A stretch of 7,183 bases of DNA from MGBC120314 sp051880495 (GTDB lineage: Bacteria > Bacillota > Clostridia > Lachnospirales > Lachnospiraceae): positions 1 through 7,183 of the forward strand of contig JBJEOB010000142.1 of the NCBI GenBank assembly GCA_051880495.1, read 5' to 3'. The notes under the pieces are model-generated. The model did no database searches and had not been told where the DNA came from. It worked only from the letters and a program-made list of their open reading frames with translations. The translations under genes and the position numbers were made by a program. The first letter of the stretch is position 1. Each line of letters begins with the position of its first letter. Shown one piece after another: positions 1 to 6,189 of the stretch.

Positions 1-184
1 TATAAACATACACCTGTCCTTTTTCTATTCTGATAAAAGATTCCTTGATACTGCATTTTCCCATGCGAATAGCCTTAACTTCGGTTCCGCAAAGCTCAAT
101 GCCCGCTTCATAGGTATCTTCAATAAAATAATCAAATCTTGCCTTCTTGTTGTTGGCAATCATTTTATAATTATCTTTGCCCAT
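1..184 (-). CDS. smpB: SsrA-binding protein SmpB, N-terminal 61 residues (cut by window edge)
   Basis: SmpB binds tmRNA and delivers it to ribosomes stalled on broken mRNA, starting trans-translation in the cytoplasm. The visible 61 residues begin MGKDNYKMIANNKKARFDYF and contain the family's hallmark N-terminal run: NKKARFDYFIEDTYEAGIEL, then CGTEVKAIRMGK and IKESFIRI. This matches the start of the SmpB beta-barrel. Full-length family members are about 150-160 aa, so roughly the last 60% lies beyond the left edge. The ATG at 182-184 is chosen because the conserved NKKA segment follows within 12 residues and a GAGG sequence (194-197) lies 9 bases upstream. That ribosome-binding site sits inside the final codons of rnr, and the gap to the rnr stop is only 4 bp, so translation is probably coupled. 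The tmRNA gene, often found just downstream of smpB, would be outside this window. Confidence 0.95.
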   Translation of the reverse strand, partial: MGKDNYKMIANNKKARFDYFIEDTYEAGIELCGTEVKAIRMGKCSIKESFIRIEKGQVYVY

Positions 185-188
185 TTTC

Positions 189-2318
189 CTATTCCTCTAC
201 AAATTCAAAATCAATGGTTCGCATCAGTTTATCGGTATGAACCACTAAAACCTTAACCTTTTCGCCAAGCTTATATTTCTTTCGTGTACGTTCTCCGACC
301 ATTTCATAATGTTCTTCATCATACATAAAATAATCACCCGGAATATCTGTCACCCTTACCATACCCTCAACCGTATTCATAAGCTCAACATAAATTCCAA
401 ACTGATTCATGCCTGAAATAACACCGTCATAAATGTTTCCTATGCGGTCCTCCATGTATTCAACCTTCTTGAGCTTTTCGGTGTCACGTTCAGCCTCATC
501 AGCACGTCTTTCAGTTGTACTTGAATGTTTTGCAATCTCAGGCAGTATCTGCTCATAATGACGAATTCTTTTATCCTTAAGTCCGCCGTGAAGACTTTCC
601 TTGATTATACGATGAATCTGTAAATCCGGATATCTTCTGATTGGTGACGTAAAATGACAGTAATACTTTGCAGCAAGACCGAAATGACCTGTACATTCTG
701 TTGTATACTGTGCTCTCTTCATTGACCTTAACGTAAGTCTGCTAATCATTGCCTCCTCCGGCGTGTCCGCAATCTTATCAAGAAGTTTCTGAAGTTCCTT
801 CGGATGAATATCATCATTGGACATTCTGATTGAATAGCCAAAATTATTTATTAATGTCCCAAGCTTTAAAATCTTCTCGGAATCCGGATTATCATGCGTA
901 CGGTAAACAAATGGGAGTTCCTGCCAGAAGAAATCTTCCGCTACCGTTTCATTGGCAGCAAGCATAAAATCCTCTATAATCCTTGTTGCCACATTTCTCT
1001 CATATGGTTTGACATCAATTGCATGTCCACGCTCATCTAACGTAATCTTGCTTTCCGGAAAATCAAAATCAATTGACCCTCTTTTTCTGCGCTTCTCACG
1101 AAGGAGTAAAGCAAGTTCTTCCATCAGTCTGAACATGTCAACAAAATCCGCATATTCATTAATTGCATCTATGTCCTTATCAACAAGGATTTTCTTTACG
1201 GCGGTATATGTCATTCTTCTGTCTACATTTATAAGAGTTTCTGCTATCTTATGGTCGATAACATTTCCCTTCTCGTCAATTGTCATGATGCAGCTTAGTG
1301 CCAGTCTGTCAACGCCCTGATTGAGTGAACAGATACCATTGGAAAGCTTATGCGGAAGCATCGGAATTACACGGTCAACCAGATAAACACTTGTACCTCT
1401 GTTAACCGCCTCCTTGTCAAGCGGCGAGCCTTCCTTCACATAATGTGAAACATCCGCTATATGCACACCTAATCTGTAGTGACTGCCCTCACGCGTTATA
1501 CTGATTGCATCATCGAGGTCTTTGGCATCCTCACCGTCAATTGTTACAGTCATCCAGTCACGGATATCCATTCTTCCTGCCTTATCTGCTTCTGACACTT
1601 CGTCAGGAATCCTGTCAAGATAATCCATCTCCTCTTTAGGAAATTCCATCGGTATATCATATGCTTTGACAACGGAAATTATGTCTGTTCCCGGATCATT
1701 GATATGACCGATTATCTCTGTAATCTCACCCTCCGGATTCTTACCGTTTGCAGGATATTTATTAATATGCACAACAACCTTATGACCTGTCAGTGCACCC
1801 TTGCATTTTTCCTTTGGAATAAAAATATCCTCGGCAATCTTGCCGTTATCCGGAATTACGAAGCCAAAATTCTTACTCTGTTCAAAGGTTCCTACAACAT
1901 CCGTAATTCCATGCTCAATAATCTTAAGAACGCTGCCTTCACGGCGTTTTCCGTCCCTTGGTGCCTGTTCAACCTTTACCTGTACTTTGTCCATGTGAAA
2001 TGCACCATTAACTTCTGATTCAGGGATAAAAATATCCTCTTCTTCACCTTCTATTTCAACAAAACCATATCCACGCTGATTACTGATAAATGTGCCGGTC
2101 TTAATCGGAATTTCTGACTTACAGTATTTTCCCTTTTTGGTAAGCATTATCTTGCCATCATCAATCAGGCTGTTAAGGACTTCCTCTAACTTATCCCTGT
2201 CTTCTTTGGCAACATTAAGGAAAATTGCCAATTCCTTAATCTTCATTGGCACATATAACTCATCATTCATCAATTCTTCTATCATTTTCTTACGCTGTGT
2301 AAATAACTCCTCTTCCAT
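189..2318 (-). CDS. rnr: Ribonuclease R (3'-5' exoribonuclease, RNB family)
   Basis: RNase R is a processive 3'-5' exoribonuclease that degrades structured RNA and, in well-studied bacteria, clears non-stop mRNA with tmRNA-SmpB. The 709-aa protein shows the full order: an N-terminal winged-helix region (about 5-65), cold-shock domain 1 (about 73-120, with RGYGFVEI and EDIFIPE), cold-shock domain 2 (about 141-190, with NFGFVI and EDIFIPK), the RNB catalytic domain (about 250-575) and a C-terminal S1 domain (about 626-706). The metal-binding aspartates are D261, D267, D269 and D270 in DGEDAKDLDDA. Other signatures are GVHIADVSHYV (284-294), RTHDNPD (473-479), HFTSPIRRYPDL (555-566) and TERRADEAERD (602-612). 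It ends at FVEE straight after S1, without the lysine-rich tail of E. coli RNase R. The ATG is preceded by AAAGGAG (2327-2333) at 8-base spacing. A terminator hairpin lies upstream and smpB starts 4 bp downstream. Confidence 0.97.
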   Translation of the reverse strand: MEEELFTQRKKMIEELMNDELYVPMKIKELAIFLNVAKEDRDKLEEVLNSLIDDGKIMLTKKGKYCKSEIPIKTGTFISNQRGYGFVEIEGEEEDIFIPESEVNGAFHMDKVQVKVEQAPRDGKRREGSVLKIIEHGITDVVGTFEQSKNFGFVIPDNGKIAEDIFIPKEKCKGALTGHKVVVHINKYPANGKNPEGEITEIIGHINDPGTDIISVVKAYDIPMEFPKEEMDYLDRIPDEVSEADKAGRMDIRDWMTVTIDGEDAKDLDDAISITREGSHYRLGVHIADVSHYVKEGSPLDKEAVNRGTSVYLVDRVIPMLPHKLSNGICSLNQGVDRLALSCIMTIDEKGNVIDHKIAETLINVDRRMTYTAVKKILVDKDIDAINEYADFVDMFRLMEELALLLREKRRKRGSIDFDFPESKITLDERGHAIDVKPYERNVATRIIEDFMLAANETVAEDFFWQELPFVYRTHDNPDSEKILKLGTLINNFGYSIRMSNDDIHPKELQKLLDKIADTPEEAMISRLTLRSMKRAQYTTECTGHFGLAAKYYCHFTSPIRRYPDLQIHRIIKESLHGGLKDKRIRHYEQILPEIAKHSSTTERRADEAERDTEKLKKVEYMEDRIGNIYDGVISGMNQFGIYVELMNTVEGMVRVTDIPGDYFMYDEEHYEMVGERTRKKYKLGEKVKVLVVHTDKLMRTIDFEFVEE

Positions 2319-2360
2319 GTTGCCATCTCCTTTCTACTACCTATTGACACAATTTCCTAA

Positions 2361-2395
2361 AAACAAAAAGGAGCTATACATCTGCATAGCTCCTT
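2361..2395 (-). terminator. Rho-independent terminator between secG and rnr
   Basis: A perfect 10-bp inverted repeat (2368-2377 with 2386-2395, arms AAGGAGCTAT/ATAGCTCCTT) closes an 8-base loop. Read on the minus strand it is followed by TTTGTTTTT, giving a T-rich tail interrupted by one G. On the plus strand the hairpin is followed only by AAAAT, so it works in one direction, downstream of secG. I see no convincing minus-strand promoter between it and rnr (2319-2360). It therefore probably acts as a partial terminator that lowers rnr-smpB expression relative to secG, though a promoter inside secG cannot be excluded. The same hairpin carries an SD-ATG pair (see findings). Confidence 0.85.
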
Positions 2396-2407
2396 AAAAT
2401 ATACATA

Positions 2408-2647
2408 CTAGAAATTCAAATTCAACACAACTGCAAGAACAAAGAATAAAACTGCAAGAATCTTAGTTGCTTTTTCAAGCTTGCCTTCCATTGAACGGCC
2501 CTTATTCTTACCCCAATAACTCTCTGCTGCACCACTGATTGATCCTGAAAGTCCTGCTGACTTACCTTCCTGAAGCAATACAACCATTGTAATTATAACA
2601 CAAACAAGTACGAAAAGTACTGTTAAAACTGTTCTTAGTATTTCCAC
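2408..2647 (-). CDS. secG: Preprotein translocase subunit SecG
   Basis: SecG is a small membrane subunit of the SecYEG channel that assists SecA-driven protein export. The 79-aa product has two hydrophobic segments (about 4-25 and 61-78) joined by a polar loop carrying the family signature: LLQEGKSAGLSGSISGAAES (24-43) followed by YWGKNKGRSMEGKLEKAT, a typical Clostridia version. The length is normal for the family. The start is GTG (2645-2647), with the strong AGGAGGTG ribosome-binding site 6 bases upstream; there is no better ATG. Its own promoter is likely just upstream, and a terminator follows 13 bp after the stop. Its place between gpmI and rnr is a recurrent Firmicute gene order. Confidence 0.96.
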   Translation of the reverse strand: MEILRTVLTVLFVLVCVIITMVVLLQEGKSAGLSGSISGAAESYWGKNKGRSMEGKLEKATKILAVLFFVLAVVLNLNF

Positions 2648-2653
2648 TGTTTA

Positions 2654-2661
2654 CACCTCCT
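2654..2661 (-). promoter_or_regulatory. Strong ribosome-binding site that fixes the GTG start of secG
   Basis: Minus-strand AGGAGGTG, an 8-base match to the anti-Shine-Dalgarno region, lies 6 bases before the GTG at 2645-2647. It decides for this non-ATG start, which gives a SecG of normal length beginning at the first membrane segment. Confidence 0.85.
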
Positions 2662-2679
2662 ATTAGTCACACAAGTGAT

Positions 2680-2708
2680 ATTTTATCATACAAATTTGTA
2701 CATTTCAA
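2680..2708 (-). promoter_or_regulatory. Probable vegetative (sigma-A) promoter of secG
   Basis: On the minus strand a TTGAAA -35 element (2703-2708) is followed after exactly 17 bases by TAAAAT (2680-2685). Each differs from consensus at one position. TGA directly before the -10 supplies an extended -10 motif. Initiation would fall near 2673, leaving a 5' leader of about 25 bases containing the secG ribosome-binding site. No terminator is visible after gpmI, so secG may be read both from here and by readthrough. Confidence 0.7.
2689..2700. repeat. 12-bp perfect palindrome inside the secG promoter spacer
   Basis: TACAAATTTGTA is identical to its own reverse complement and lies wholly between the proposed -35 and -10 elements of secG. 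The symmetry stops at the flanking bases. Its position would suit a dimeric repressor, but it is AT-rich and short, so chance is a real alternative. I do not recognise it as the site of a named regulator. Confidence 0.45.
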
Positions 2709-2725
2709 CTATATTTTTACAAATT

Positions 2726-4264
2726 CTACTTTCTGATAAGAAGTGACTTTCCTGTCATTTCTTCAGGCTGCTTTAAGCCCATAATCTCAAGAAGAGTCGG
2801 TGCTATATCAGCAAGGCAGCCACCCTCTCTTAACTCATAACCAGGACAGTTCACAAGAATAAACGGAACCGGATTGGTTGTATGTGCCGTATGTGGGTTA
2901 CCTGTTTCATAATCAATCATCTTTTCTGCATTACCGTGGTCAGCACAGATAAACATTACTCCGCCAACCTCTTTAACAGCTTCTACAGCATCACCGACAA
3001 GCTGGTCAACACGCTCAACTGCCGCAACTGCTGCAGGGATAACGCCTGTATGTCCAACCATATCAGGATTTGCAAAGTTGATAATTATTACATCATATTT
3101 ATCTGACTTGATTGCCTCAACAAGGTCCATACCTACTTCAGGAGCACTCATTTCAGGCTTAAGGTCATAAGTTGCAACATCCTTTGGTGAATTAACAAGA
3201 AGACGAGCCTCATCTACATTAGGTTCTTCCACTCCACCGTTAAAGAAGAAAGTAACATGAGCATACTTCTCTGTTTCAGCCAGACGAAGCTGTGTCTTGC
3301 CACATTTTGCAAGATATTCTCCGAGAGTATTGGTAATCTCTTCTTTCTTAAATGCAATAATCTTATTTGGAATAGACTCATCATAATCCTTGAAGCAGAC
3401 AAATGTTAACGGCAAACGTTCTCTTTCAAATCCCGTAAACTTATCATCACAGAATGCTCTTGTCATTTCACGTGCACGGTCCGGGCGGAAATTAAAGAAG
3501 ATTACTGAGTCATTAGGCTTAACTACTGAAAGAGGCTTGCCATTCTCAACGATAACAGTCGGAAGCACAAATTCATCCGTAACATTGTTAGCATAAGATT
3601 CTTCCATTGCAGCCACTGCACTTTCAGCCTGAACACCCTCGCCTTCAGTAAGTGACTTGTATGCCTTCTCTACTCTGTCCCAGTTGTTATCTCTGTCCAT
3701 TGCATAATAGCGGCCTGAAAGAGAAGCAATCTTACCTACGCCGATTTCCTTCATCTTATTTTCTAACATTTCAACATAATCCTTACCTGATGAAGGAGGT
3801 GTGTCACGTCCGTCAAGGAAGGCATGTACAAATACTTTCTCAATTCCGTTTCTCTTGGCAAGTTCAAGAAGACCATATACGTGTGAAATATGGCTGTGAA
3901 CGCCACCATCAGATAAAAGTCCCCATAAATGAAGGTCTGAATTATTCTTCTTGCAGTTCTCAATTGCCTCAAGAAGTCCCTTATTTTCAAAGAATGTTCC
4001 ATCCTGGATTTCTTTTGTGATTCTTGTTAAATCCTGATAAATAATTCGGCCTGCACCAATATTCATATGACCAACTTCCGAATTACCCATCTGGCCGTCA
4101 GGAAGTCCTACCGCGAGGCCTGAAGCATTTCCTTTAACAAACGGACATTCCTTCATTAACTTGTCCATAACAGGTGTATTAGCCATGGCAATAGCATTAC
4201 CCTCTGTGCGGTCATTAAGGCCGTATCCGTCAAGTACCATTAAAACTGTAGGTTTCTTACTCAT
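2726..4264 (-). CDS. gpmI: 2,3-bisphosphoglycerate-independent phosphoglycerate mutase
   Basis: This enzyme interconverts 3-phosphoglycerate and 2-phosphoglycerate in glycolysis and gluconeogenesis, using two Mn2+ ions and a phosphoserine intermediate. At 512 aa it has the usual length, and the expected residues of the alkaline-phosphatase superfamily fold are visible. D12 lies in VLDGYG and the nucleophile S62 in GLPDGQMGNSEVGH. Substrate-binding segments include GGVHSH (H123), DGRD (151-154), SGRYYAMDRD (R185, R191) and FRPDRAR (259-265). The remaining metal ligands are D401 and H405 in NPDMVGHTG, D442 and H443 in ADHGN, and H461 in HTAHTTNP. Nothing essential is missing. The ATG is preceded by AAAGGAG (4272-4278) at 7-base spacing. 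It is the first core gene after the glycan genes, and secG follows 77 bp downstream. Confidence 0.98.
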   Translation of the reverse strand: MSKKPTVLMVLDGYGLNDRTEGNAIAMANTPVMDKLMKECPFVKGNASGLAVGLPDGQMGNSEVGHMNIGAGRIIYQDLTRITKEIQDGTFFENKGLLEAIENCKKNNSDLHLWGLLSDGGVHSHISHVYGLLELAKRNGIEKVFVHAFLDGRDTPPSSGKDYVEMLENKMKEIGVGKIASLSGRYYAMDRDNNWDRVEKAYKSLTEGEGVQAESAVAAMEESYANNVTDEFVLPTVIVENGKPLSVVKPNDSVIFFNFRPDRAREMTRAFCDDKFTGFERERLPLTFVCFKDYDESIPNKIIAFKKEEITNTLGEYLAKCGKTQLRLAETEKYAHVTFFFNGGVEEPNVDEARLLVNSPKDVATYDLKPEMSAPEVGMDLVEAIKSDKYDVIIINFANPDMVGHTGVIPAAVAAVERVDQLVGDAVEAVKEVGGVMFICADHGNAEKMIDYETGNPHTAHTTNPVPFILVNCPGYELREGGCLADIAPTLLEIMGLKQPEEMTGKSLLIRK

Positions 4265-4317
4265 TTCATTTCTCCTTTATATTAATTACTGTCGTCTTCA
4301 TTTCTAACCGATTAAAT

Positions 4318-4326
4318 ATTCTATCA
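4318..4326 (-). promoter_or_regulatory. Possible extended -10 promoter element upstream of gpmI
   Basis: Minus-strand TGATAGAAT combines an extended TGn motif with a -10 hexamer (TAGAAT) differing from consensus at one base. The best-placed -35 (TTTATT, 4341-4346, 17-base spacer) is poor. The element lies about 54 bases before the gpmI ATG in the 85-bp gap after the aminotransferase gene, where I see no terminator. It resembles the TGATAAAAT of the secG promoter. It would let gpmI be expressed independently of the upstream glycan genes. Confidence 0.4.
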
Positions 4327-4349
4327 CAGTTTTTTTCATAAATAAAGTG

Positions 4350-5456
4350 CTATTTAACATCAAATGCATTACATGTTGCAATAATGTAATCAGCCTCTTC
4401 GTCCGTAAGTTCCGGAAACATAGGAAGAGAAACACAATGCTTTGCAAGATATTCAGCATTAGGACAGTCGCCTTCCTTATATCCAAGATATGAATATGCT
4501 TCCTGAAGATGGCAGGGAATCGGATAATGTTTGTCACAGCCAATGCCATGATCATTCATGTATTCGATAAATTCATCTCTCTTTTCAACCGTAATGACAA
4601 AAAGATGGAAAACCGTCTCTGTTCCTTCCGGATGTGCCTGCATGGTGATAAGCGGATTAGTAATTTCCCTTAAATACTTTTCGCCAAGTTCCTTTCTTCT
4701 TTTTGTCCACTCAGAAAGATGCGAAAGCCCTACGGAAAGAACTGCTCCCTGCGTTCCCTCAAGTCTCATGTTATATCCAATCATCTCATGATGGTAACGC
4801 ACACTTGAACCATGGTTCTTTATTACATTAATCTTATCGAAATATTCCTTATTATCTGTTGTGACACTTCCGCCTTCTCCGAAACAGAATAAATTTTTGC
4901 CCGGATAAAAACTAAAGCATCCCATTTCACCAAGGCTGCCTGCAAGCCTTCCCTTATATTTTGCGCCATGTGCCTGGGCACAGTCCTCAACAACAAACAA
5001 ACCGTACTTGTCTGCTATTGCACGCACTTTGTCAAATTCAAAAGGCTGTCCGTACAAATGTACTCCGATAATACCTTTCGTCCTTTCAGTTATTTTTTCT
5101 TCGATTTTATCAGGGGCAATCTCCCATGTATCACTTGTACAATCAACAAATACAGGCGTTGCACCACAATAAGTCGGTGCCCACGCTGTCGCAATAAATG
5201 TGTTGGCCGGTACAATCACCTCATCACCCGGGCCTACGCCAAGTGCCATCATTGCACAATGAAGCGCTGATGTTCCGTTATTTACGCCTGTTGCATATTC
5301 GGTATGACAAAACCGTGCAAATTCCCTGTCGAATTCATCTGCACAGATACCACCTGAAAATGATGTGTTTTCACATGCCCTAAGAAGCGCTTCGTTATAC
5401 TCATCCCTGTATTTTAAATAGTTTCTTTTTAAATCGATTCTCTTAATGTATTCCAT
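4350..5456 (-). CDS. DegT/DnrJ/EryC1/StrS-family PLP-dependent sugar aminotransferase
   Basis: Members of this family move an amino group, usually from glutamate, onto a keto group of a nucleotide-activated sugar, making amino sugars for polysaccharides or glycoproteins. The 368-aa length is typical. Visible signatures are NNGTSALHCAMMALGVGPGD (59-78, cofactor phosphate region), VPANTFIATAWA (82-93), VEDCAQAHGA (156-165, D158 expected to contact the pyridine nitrogen) and SFYPGKNLFCFGEGG (182-196), where K187 is the PLP-binding lysine. The SFYPGKN form recalls the FdtB/DesV/TylB group acting on 3-keto dTDP-sugars, but position and sugar specificity cannot be read from sequence alone, so no symbol is given. 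In many relatives GA follows KNL; here it is FC. GGAGG (5463-5467), 6 bases before the ATG, lies inside the upstream glycosyltransferase gene, and the two genes overlap by 14 bp, suggesting translational coupling. Confidence 0.93.
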   Translation of the reverse strand: MEYIKRIDLKRNYLKYRDEYNEALLRACENTSFSGGICADEFDREFARFCHTEYATGVNNGTSALHCAMMALGVGPGDEVIVPANTFIATAWAPTYCGATPVFVDCTSDTWEIAPDKIEEKITERTKGIIGVHLYGQPFEFDKVRAIADKYGLFVVEDCAQAHGAKYKGRLAGSLGEMGCFSFYPGKNLFCFGEGGSVTTDNKEYFDKINVIKNHGSSVRYHHEMIGYNMRLEGTQGAVLSVGLSHLSEWTKRRKELGEKYLREITNPLITMQAHPEGTETVFHLFVITVEKRDEFIEYMNDHGIGCDKHYPIPCHLQEAYSYLGYKEGDCPNAEYLAKHCVSLPMFPELTDEEADYIIATCNAFDVK

Positions 5457-6177
5457 TATGCGCCTCCATAATTAAATCTCTCTTGAGTGAGTATATCTGT
5501 TTTAAGTAATTTACAATCGTCTTTACAACATCAACCTTGGTATCGTAGTCATCATTCCACACAACAGGAAGTTCAGCGATTCTGTATCCCATCTTTTCGC
5601 CTCTTATGAGAAGCTCTGCACAGTAAAACCATCCGTTATCATCGCTTGAGGCTTCAACAAGACGGTCTATGCATTTCTTTCTAAAAAACTGAAAACCTTC
5701 CATCGTGTCGGAAACCTTTACTCCAAATACCAGTTTTATCAAAAGATCAAGTCCTACGCTTGTGATGTTTCTTGTTGCCTTTCTACCATTAACCTTTGAC
5801 TTTTTTGACAGACGGTTTCCTTTGATTACATCAATTTCAGAATGTCTTTCAAAACCTTCAAGAACATTTTTAAGATACTTTATATCTGTTGAAAGATCTA
5901 CGTCCACATATCCGATAATCTCACATTCGTTAGCAAGAACAGCTTCACGAAACGCAAGACCAAAACCTTTTTCCTTAAGTGAAATATAATCAATGTTGCC
6001 GTACTCGTCAGCAAGGCTCTTTATAATATCAAGAGTGCTGTCAGTAGAACCGTTGTCAACAATTGTAATAACGGCATCTATAGTATCATGCATTTTAAGA
6101 TATTTTTCTGTACGGCGGATTCCTTTTTCAAGTCTTCTCTCTTCGTTCAAAACCGGAAAAACAATATTTACCTTCAT
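5443..6177 (-). CDS. Soluble GT2 glycosyltransferase, dolichyl-phosphate-glucose-synthase-like
   Basis: A GT-A fold family 2 glycosyltransferase of 244 aa that probably transfers a sugar from a nucleotide donor to a polyprenyl-phosphate carrier or a lipid-linked glycan at the inner membrane face. Motifs in order: VFPVLNEE (6-13), VDNGSTDST (40-48, nucleotide binding), KGFGLAFREAVLA (70-82), the metal-binding DVD in GYVDVDLSTD (89-98, D92/D94), KGNRL (119-123), SDTMEGFQFFRK (156-167), NGWFYCAELL (181-190) and ELPVVWNDDYDTKVDV (202-217). The last three match the conserved blocks of the DPG-synthase-like subgroup, so an active enzyme is expected. There is no membrane segment. AGGAG (6187-6191) lies 9 bases before the ATG and overlaps the stop of the upstream gene, and the next gene overlaps its 3' end by 14 bp. 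Donor and acceptor cannot be told from sequence. Confidence 0.92.
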   Translation of the reverse strand: MKVNIVFPVLNEERRLEKGIRRTEKYLKMHDTIDAVITIVDNGSTDSTLDIIKSLADEYGNIDYISLKEKGFGLAFREAVLANECEIIGYVDVDLSTDIKYLKNVLEGFERHSEIDVIKGNRLSKKSKVNGRKATRNITSVGLDLLIKLVFGVKVSDTMEGFQFFRKKCIDRLVEASSDDNGWFYCAELLIRGEKMGYRIAELPVVWNDDYDTKVDVVKTIVNYLKQIYSLKRDLIMEAHNGIH

Positions 6178-6189
6178 ATTCGCAATCTC

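Noticed and set aside
952..1320. Plus-strand open frame of 122 codons inside rnr
   Set aside because: It lies antisense to the conserved RNB domain of rnr, has no recognisable domain and low-complexity Ser/Ile-rich composition; it is a shadow of the real gene.
2344..2349. Perfect plus-strand TTGACA hexamer upstream of rnr
   Set aside because: There is no -10 element at 16-18 bases downstream on that strand, only an A-rich run and the terminator stem, and no plus-strand gene follows.
2667..2678. Short inverted repeat TCAC-ACAA-GTGA in the secG leader
   Set aside because: A 4-bp stem is too short to distinguish from chance and has no T-tract or other context.
3652..4020. Plus-strand open frame of 122 codons inside gpmI
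   Set aside because: It is fully antisense to conserved catalytic segments of gpmI and its product resembles no family I know.
4304..4555. Minus-strand open frame of 83 codons at the 3' end of the aminotransferase gene
   Set aside because: It is in another frame of a gene whose own frame carries clear family similarity to its end; its His/Leu-rich product looks like a frame shadow.
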